Below, piece after piece: positions 1 to 3,155 of a stretch of 5,834 nucleotides of DNA. Below the pieces are notes generated by a model that saw nothing but the letters and a program-made list of their open reading frames with translations, was not told where the DNA came from and made no database searches. This DNA is from JBAZKV01 sp964443545. Lineage in GTDB: Bacteria; Margulisbacteria; WOR-1; JAKLHX01; JBAZKV01. Location: the NCBI GenBank assembly GCA_964443545.1, contig CAYUCV010000052.1, positions 1 to 5,834 on the forward strand, in the 5' to 3' direction. Position numbers and translations under genes: made by a program. Every line of letters starts with the position of its first letter. Position 1 is the stretch's first letter.

Positions 1-6
1 TATGAC

Positions 7-24
7 CCGACGCTAAAGCGTCGG
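7..24. repeat. Short perfect hairpin palindrome
   Basis: A 7-bp perfect stem (CCGACGC at 7-13, GCGTCGG at 18-24) closes a TAAA loop. It is followed by CCCC rather than a T run, so it does not look like an intrinsic terminator on either strand. It is the first of three palindromes in the 125 bases upstream of pabB, which suggests a cluster of dispersed palindromic repeats. It could still be the tail of a structure that begins before the window. Confidence 0.55.
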
Positions 25-42
25 CCCCATTTGGAAAGCAAA

Positions 43-89
43 ACCGGAGCCGAACATTTATGTTCGGGTATATGTGACCGGAGCCGAAC
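43..89. repeat. 13-base direct repeat, ACCGGAGCCGAAC, two copies
   Basis: ACCGGAGCCGAAC occurs exactly at 43-55 and again at 77-89, 34 bases apart. The 3' half of each copy (CCGAAC) is also the left arm of a hairpin: 50-67 for the first copy and 84-125 for the second. The two copies are therefore the left ends of two related palindromic units placed in tandem. Confidence 0.7.
50..67. repeat. Palindromic repeat unit 1 (hairpin)
   Basis: CCGAACA (50-56) pairs with TGTTCGG (61-67) around a TTTA loop, giving a 7-bp perfect stem. The stem ends match those of the larger palindrome at 84-125 (CCGAAC / GTTCGG), so the two look like short and long versions of one repeat family. No T-rich tail follows, so a terminator role is not supported. 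Confidence 0.6.
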
Positions 90-125
90 CTTTTTATCCC
101 GAGCGGAGTCGAGGGACAGGTTCGG
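84..125. repeat. Nested palindromic repeat unit 2 (REP-like)
   Basis: The outer arms CCGAACC (84-90) and GGTTCGG (119-125) pair over 7 bp. Inside them TCCC (97-100) pairs with GGGA (113-116), and the next positions can form a tandem G·A step and a G-C pair around GCGGAGTC. The core, CCCGAGCGGAGTCGAGGG, resembles a palindrome I recall as scattered in intergenic regions of many unrelated bacteria (the CCTGAGC...GTCGAAGG type). I could not confirm that match here. A REP or BIME-like element is the best description; no transposase gene is visible. Confidence 0.6.
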
Positions 126-147
126 ATAATCTTCATGCGACCTGCCA

Positions 148-156
148 TGCTATAAT
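148..156 (+). promoter_or_regulatory. Extended -10 promoter for pabB
   Basis: TGC-TATAAT is a perfect extended -10 element (TG at 148-149, hexamer 151-156). No convincing -35 hexamer lies 16-18 bases upstream, which is usual for extended -10 promoters. Initiation would fall near 163 and give a leader of about 55 nt to the ATG at 218. The same 9-mer recurs exactly at 1302-1310 in front of the tRNA gene, which supports both. This promoter sits just downstream of the palindrome cluster, so the repeats would not be in the pabB mRNA. Confidence 0.6.
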
Positions 157-217
157 CATCCCAGGTCATGAAACAGCCTCGCTGAACCCCGCAGGCACCC
201 AGACCCACAGAGTTATT

Positions 218-1309
218 ATGCAAGTCCTAATAGAATTCGAAAACAAACCGCTTTTTTTTGACAGCCCGATCGAGGTTATTAGCTGCAGAAAGCTTTCTGA
301 GATCCCTGCATGCTTTGAAAAAATGGAGACAGCTCTTGGCAGGGGGTATTACCTGGCCGGCTTTCTATCCTATGAGGCGGGATACGGGTTTGAAGACAAA
401 CTAAAGACCGGAAAAACCTATGATTTTCCTCTGGTGCATATGGGGGCGTATGAAAGTCCCGCAACTGTGGCCCCTCTCCCACAGGGAGAGGGGTGGCCGA
501 AGGCCGGGGTGAGGGCTAATCAAATTCTCATAACCAAAGAAAAATACTTCCAGAACATCGGAAGGATCCGGAAGTATATTGCGGCGGGTGATGTCTATCA
601 GATAACTTATTGCGTAAAGTTCAACTTTGAGATTGAAGGGGATGACTTTGGTCTTTACAGAAAACTGAAGAGACAGCAGCCGGTCCCTTATCCTGCCTAC
701 ATCAAAGAGAAGGACTTTTCCATACTGTCGCTCTCGCCAGAACTCTTCATTAAAAAGAATGGCTCCCATATGACCGCAAAGCCCATGAAAGGGACCTGGC
801 CCAGGGGGAAGAACTTATTAACGGACCTTTGGAGCGCGCGCTGCCTTCACAAGGATGCCAAGAACAGGGCAGAGAATATAATGATCTGCGACCTTTTGAG
901 GAACGATCTTGGCAGGATCGGACGGAGCGTAATGGCTCCAAAACTGTTTGAGGTGGCCAGATACACAACGCTGTGCCAGATGACCTCTACCGTTACTGCC
1001 GAAGTAGACCATGGAATGCCTTTGCTCAGGATGTTTGAGAGCCTCCATCCCTCCGGTTCGGTAACGGGAGCCCCAAAGGTGCGCGCTATGGAGATAATAA
1101 GAGAAATTGAGCGCGAAGAAAGACGGATCTATACAGGCGCCATCGGCTACATTACGCCTCAAAGGGACCTGTGCTTCAATGTTCCCATAAGGACTTTGCT
1201 TGTCAAGGACGGGAAAGGGGAAATGGGAGTGGGGGGAGGCATAGTATGGGACTCCACTCCGCAGGGCGAATTTGACGAGTGCATATTAAAATCCAAATTT
1301 CTGCTATAA
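218..1309 (+). CDS. pabB: Aminodeoxychorismate synthase component I (PabB)
   Basis: This 363-residue chorismate-binding enzyme would join chorismate with amide nitrogen from a PabA-type glutaminase to form 4-amino-4-deoxychorismate, the precursor of p-aminobenzoate and folate, in the cytoplasm. It has a short N-terminal region (1-80) and a core from about 103 to 363. Visible motifs are KPMKGT (188-193), whose lysine 191 is the PabB-type catalytic residue (anthranilate synthases have PIAGT); NRAENIMICDLLRNDLGRI (216-234); HPSGSVTGAPK (277-287); and the final GGGIV-DS-E-E motif (339-353). I chose ATG 218 because an in-frame GTG at 74 would translate the palindromic repeats and lies upstream of the -10. 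The Shine-Dalgarno site is weak (CAGAG). Residues 85-100 come from an in-frame palindromic repeat. PabA and PabC are not in the window. Anthranilate synthase TrpE is the alternative and is disfavoured by the lysine. Confidence 0.9.
   Translation: MQVLIEFENKPLFFDSPIEVISCRKLSEIPACFEKMETALGRGYYLAGFLSYEAGYGFEDKLKTGKTYDFPLVHMGAYESPATVAPLPQGEGWPKAGVRANQILITKEKYFQNIGRIRKYIAAGDVYQITYCVKFNFEIEGDDFGLYRKLKRQQPVPYPAYIKEKDFSILSLSPELFIKKNGSHMTAKPMKGTWPRGKNLLTDLWSARCLHKDAKNRAENIMICDLLRNDLGRIGRSVMAPKLFEVARYTTLCQMTSTVTAEVDHGMPLLRMFESLHPSGSVTGAPKVRAMEIIREIEREERRIYTGAIGYITPQRDLCFNVPIRTLLVKDGKGEMGVGGGIVWDSTPQGEFDECILKSKFLL
471..515. repeat. Palindromic repeat inserted in frame within pabB
   Basis: CCCCTCTCCC (471-480) pairs perfectly over 10 bp with GGGAGAGGGG (484-493) around an ACA loop. 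A small GGCC-GAA-GGCC hairpin (495-505) and GGGGTGAGGG (506-515) follow. I recognise the layout (CCTCTCCC, GGGAGAGG, then GCCGGGGTGAGGG) as a common dispersed intergenic repeat of many bacterial genomes, recalled from memory. Here it is read in frame as residues 85-100 of PabB, a Pro/Gly-rich peptide (PLPQGEGWPKAGVRA) in the linker before the catalytic core. This resembles the Rickettsia palindromic elements, which also insert into coding genes without breaking them. Confidence 0.75.
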
Positions 1310-1310
1310 T
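1302..1310 (+). promoter_or_regulatory. Extended -10 promoter for the tRNA, overlapping the pabB stop
   Basis: TGC-TATAAT (TG at 1302-1303, hexamer 1305-1310) is identical to the element in front of pabB. The TAA stop of pabB (1307-1309) lies inside the hexamer. Initiation about 7 bases downstream falls near 1317, only about two bases before the mature tRNA 5' end at 1319. A TTGACG hexamer at 1272-1277 is too far away (27 bases) to act as the -35. The tRNA and the genes after it can thus be transcribed independently of pabB. Confidence 0.65.
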
Positions 1311-1318
1311 GAACCCAT

Positions 1319-1392
1319 CGCGGGGTGGAGCAGCCTGGTAGCTCGTCAGGCTCATAACCTGAAGGCCGTGGGTTCAAATCCCACCCCCGCTA
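1319..1392 (+). tRNA. tRNA-Met(CAU), initiator (fMet) type
   Basis: A full cloverleaf is visible. It has acceptor CGCGGGG (1319-1325) with CCCCGCT (1385-1391), D-stem GAGC/GCTC (1328-1331, 1341-1344), anticodon stem TCAGG/CCTGA around loop CTCATAA (1346-1362, anticodon CAT 1353-1355), and T-arm GTGGG/CCCAC around TTCAAAT (1368-1384). A73 is at 1392 and CCA is not encoded. Initiator features are the unpaired 1:72 position (C·U here, C·A in E. coli) and the A11-U24 pair. The anticodon stem departs from the classic three G-C pairs: 29-41 is A-U, giving AGG/CCU. An elongator Met or a lysidine Ile tRNA would normally have a paired G1-C72, so initiator is the best call. The gene begins 9 bases after the pabB stop. 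Confidence 0.93.
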
Positions 1393-1406
1393 TGAATTTG
1401 ACCTTA

Positions 1407-1913
1407 ATGCGCAAAAAAACAGTTGCTTCCGCAAAGAATTTTTCTTTTGTCAGCAAAGCCTTAGCACTTCCAAACGGACACAGGGGAACTTATTTATGCG
1501 TGGAGCATAACGGTGCTGCCGCAGTGGTCCCTCTGCTTTCAAAAGACAAAACTATCCTGATCAGGCAGTTCAGGATAGCTCTTGAAAAATACATCTGGGA
1601 GATCCCGGCCGGATCGCTGGAAAAAGGAGAAAAGCCTGAAAAATGCGCAAAGAGGGAGTTGATAGAGGAGATCGGCTACAAAGCCGGGGCCATGAAAAAA
1701 CTCGGGACTATTTATCCTGCTGTGGGGTATTCTGACGAGGCGCTACATCTTTATAAAGCCACAGGTCTTAAGAAGGCCAAACTCATGCAGGAAAAAGATG
1801 AGATCATCGAGCCGAAAGTATTCACAAAGGTGCAGGTAAGAAAAATGATCAGAAGTGGTAGAATAATGGACAGCAAGACAATAAGCGCGTTCGCGATGAT
1901 GGGGTGGGTGTAG
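1407..1913 (+). CDS. Nudix hydrolase, ADP-ribose pyrophosphatase type
   Basis: This 168-residue protein would hydrolyse a nucleoside diphosphate linked to another moiety, most likely ADP-ribose to AMP and ribose 5-phosphate, using Mg2+. The Nudix box GX5EX7REUXEEXGU is complete at residues 69-91 (GSLEKGE ... RELIEEIGY), with tyrosine at the last position. It is preceded by RQFRIALEKYIWEIPAG (53-69) and followed by YPAVGYSDEALHLYKA (103-118), both typical of ADP-ribose pyrophosphatases; substrate remains inferred. The start is uncertain. ATG 1407 fits family length and the usual basic N-terminus. An in-frame ATG at 1392 would overlap the last tRNA base, and the frame stays open back into the tRNA. 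Neither start has a Shine-Dalgarno site. It probably shares its transcript with the tRNA and the genes downstream. Confidence 0.88.
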   Translation: MRKKTVASAKNFSFVSKALALPNGHRGTYLCVEHNGAAAVVPLLSKDKTILIRQFRIALEKYIWEIPAGSLEKGEKPEKCAKRELIEEIGYKAGAMKKLGTIYPAVGYSDEALHLYKATGLKKAKLMQEKDEIIEPKVFTKVQVRKMIRSGRIMDSKTISAFAMMGWV

Positions 1914-1927
1914 AGGTGGCAATATCG

Positions 1928-1934
1928 AAAGGAG
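1928..1934 (+). promoter_or_regulatory. Strong ribosome binding site for the tRNA-binding protein
   Basis: AAAGGAG ends 6 bases before ATG 1941. It is the best Shine-Dalgarno match in the window and fixes the start of this gene. It contrasts with the Nudix gene just upstream, which has none, and so suggests much stronger translation of the tRNA-binding protein from a shared mRNA. Confidence 0.75.
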
Positions 1935-1940
1935 CTTTTT

Positions 1941-2264
1941 ATGCCAACGATAGATGATTTTAGAAAATTCGAGTTCAAGATCGCAAAGATTATCGAGGTC
2001 TTAGACCATCCCAACGCTGACAAATTGTATGTGATAAAGATCGACAACGGCGGGACCGAAAAACAGATCGTTGCGGGGATCAAATTGGCATATGCAAAAG
2101 AGGAATTGATAGGGAAATCGGTGGTCCTGATAGACAATCTGGAGCCCGCTGTCCTGCGCGGGGTAGAGAGCCAGGGGATGCTGCTGGCGGCAACGGGAAC
2201 TGATGGAGTTCCTGTCCTGGTGGTGCCGGAAAAGGCGGTTGAAGCGGGAGCTAAGGTAAAATAA
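1941..2264 (+). CDS. tRNA-binding OB-fold protein (Trbp111 / MetRS beta-subunit type)
   Basis: The 107-residue protein is one complete tRNA-binding domain, as found free in Aquifex Trbp111 and CsaA, and fused to the C-terminus of many methionyl-tRNA synthetases. Such domains dimerise and bind the outside corner of tRNA, raising local tRNA concentration for a synthetase. Family signatures are DFRKFEFKIAKI (6-17), HPNADKLYVIKID (23-35), QIVAGI (42-47), YAKEELIGKSVV (51-62) and NLEPAVLRGVESQGMLLAA (66-84). Nothing else of MetRS is present, so it acts alone or as a beta subunit of a separately encoded MetRS. It lies 27 bases after the Nudix gene and 16 bases before the J-domain gene. The initiator tRNA gene lies only about 550 bases upstream, a suggestive but unproven link. 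Confidence 0.88.
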   Translation: MPTIDDFRKFEFKIAKIIEVLDHPNADKLYVIKIDNGGTEKQIVAGIKLAYAKEELIGKSVVLIDNLEPAVLRGVESQGMLLAATGTDGVPVLVVPEKAVEAGAKVK

Positions 2265-2280
2265 TACGGGGGATCAAAAG

Positions 2281-2946
2281 ATGCCGTCCCAGAACAAAGA
2301 CTATTACAAGACCCTTGGGGTGCAAGAGAATTCCTCTATAGAAGAGATCAAAACGGCTTACCGCAAACTGGCCAAAAAATATCACCCCGACATGAACCCC
2401 AACGACAGAAAAACAGCGGAAGCAAAGTTCAAAGAGATCTCCGAGGCTTATTATGTGCTCGGCGACAAAAAAAGAAGGGAAGAATACGACCTGTTCCGGA
2501 AGGGGGGCTTTGCAAGAGGGGCAAGGGGAGGCCAGTCCTACACCTATACTCAGGGGTTTGATATCGAAGATCTATTATCCCACCTGGGGTTTGCCACAGG
2601 CGCCGGGCGCAGAAGTTCTTCTGCCGGCATGGACTATGAGATGTTCGATGATATTTTCGGAGACTCCTTTTCGGGAGGGGAAAGAAGGGGTTTTAACAGG
2701 GTTTACTCAACGCCTCCCCGCACCCAAAAGGTATCTACAGATGTTAACGCGGGCATTGCCATTCCTCAGGCGCTGGCTGTAAGCGGAGGCAAAATAGAGC
2801 TATCGATCCCGGGGCGAAAGCCCATCACCGTCATGGTCCCAAAAGGCATAACCTCGGGTACCAAGCTCAGGCTTTCCGGGCTGGGGGAGAGCTGCCCGTG
2901 CTGTTCAAAAAAGGGAGATCTTCTGGTAAAAGTGACAGTGGGATAA
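2281..2946 (+). CDS. Short DnaJ/CbpA-like J-domain co-chaperone
   Basis: This 221-residue cytoplasmic protein would stimulate a DnaK-type Hsp70 ATPase and deliver substrate. The J domain spans residues 6-73 with the HPD motif at 35-37, flanked by YRKLAKKYHPD and KEISEAYYVL. A Gly/Phe-rich linker follows (75-140), including MFDDIFGDSF (121-130), the DIF-type motif of class A/B J-proteins. A single C-terminal beta domain occupies 150-220 (VPKGITSGTKLRLSGLG, GDLLVKV). The class A zinc finger, second C-terminal domain and dimerisation tail are absent, so it is much shorter than the 300-375 residues usual for DnaJ or CbpA. An unusual CPCC cluster (205-208) sits where relatives have a plain loop. 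GGGGGATC precedes the ATG by about 6 bases, and tandem TAA stops close the gene. It may be a natural mini-J protein or a stable truncation. Confidence 0.87.
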   Translation: MPSQNKDYYKTLGVQENSSIEEIKTAYRKLAKKYHPDMNPNDRKTAEAKFKEISEAYYVLGDKKRREEYDLFRKGGFARGARGGQSYTYTQGFDIEDLLSHLGFATGAGRRSSSAGMDYEMFDDIFGDSFSGGERRGFNRVYSTPPRTQKVSTDVNAGIAIPQALAVSGGKIELSIPGRKPITVMVPKGITSGTKLRLSGLGESCPCCSKKGDLLVKVTVG

Positions 2947-2989
2947 TAAGCCAAAAGATGGGTAAGCCCAAAAAAAGAGGGGGATCGTG

Positions 2990-3148
2990 ATGGAGTTTCT
3001 GTTTGTACAGCTTGACTATATTTATTTCTTCTCCTGCCTTTCCTTTATTCTGGCAGGGGTTGCAGCTCTGATACTGAGAAGAACAAGGCCGGGCGAAGCC
3101 GACTGGGGGCACTCTTTCTCTTTTCTGGTTTTTTCAGTCCGCCAATAA
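2990..3148 (+). pseudogene. N-terminal piece of the PAS sensor, split off by a frameshift
   Basis: ATG 2990 follows a good Shine-Dalgarno site (GAGGGGG, 2977-2983, 6-base spacing) and opens a 52-codon frame. It begins MEFLFVQLDYIYFFSCLSFI, a membrane-helix N-terminus that I recall from large PAS-domain histidine kinases. The frame ends at TAA 3146-3148 just after a run of six T (3129-3134). Removing one T joins residue 47 (Val) through Phe-Gln to SANKLS and the downstream frame, giving one continuous protein of 932 residues. The downstream ORF has no ribosome binding site of its own at its first TTG (3156). This piece is therefore almost certainly the true start of that gene. Programmed slippage, a real mutation or a sequencing error are all possible. 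Confidence 0.72.
3129..3134 (+). other. T6 homopolymer at the frameshift point
   Basis: The six T residues lie in codons GTT TTT TCA of the upstream frame, 11 bases before its TAA stop. Reading one T fewer restores the downstream frame, equivalent to a +1 ribosomal shift or loss of one base by polymerase slippage. Homopolymer length error in sequencing would give the same picture. Confidence 0.6.
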
Positions 3149-3155
3149 GCTTTCA

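Noticed and set aside
74..217. N-terminal extension of PabB from GTG 74
   Set aside because: The extra 48 residues would be translated palindromic repeat sequence and do not resemble the family. The extended -10 at 148-156 lies inside it, and ATG 218 gives the normal PabB N-terminus.
401..769. 122-codon open frame on the minus strand within pabB
   Set aside because: It lies antisense to clearly conserved PabB sequence, crosses the in-gene palindrome and shows no family motif. The same applies to the other minus-strand frames across the window.
1272..1277. TTGACG as the -35 box of the tRNA promoter
   Set aside because: The spacer to the -10 hexamer is 27 bases, far beyond the usual 16-18, and the bases encode conserved PabB residues (FDE).
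2453..2782. 109-codon + strand frame overlapping the J-domain gene
   Set aside because: It is an out-of-frame shadow of the Gly/Phe region of the J-protein, without a ribosome binding site or recognisable protein features.
2961..2977. Possible terminator after the J-domain gene
   Set aside because: TGGG-TAAG-CCCA makes only a 4-bp stem and is followed by A residues, not T, on the + strand.
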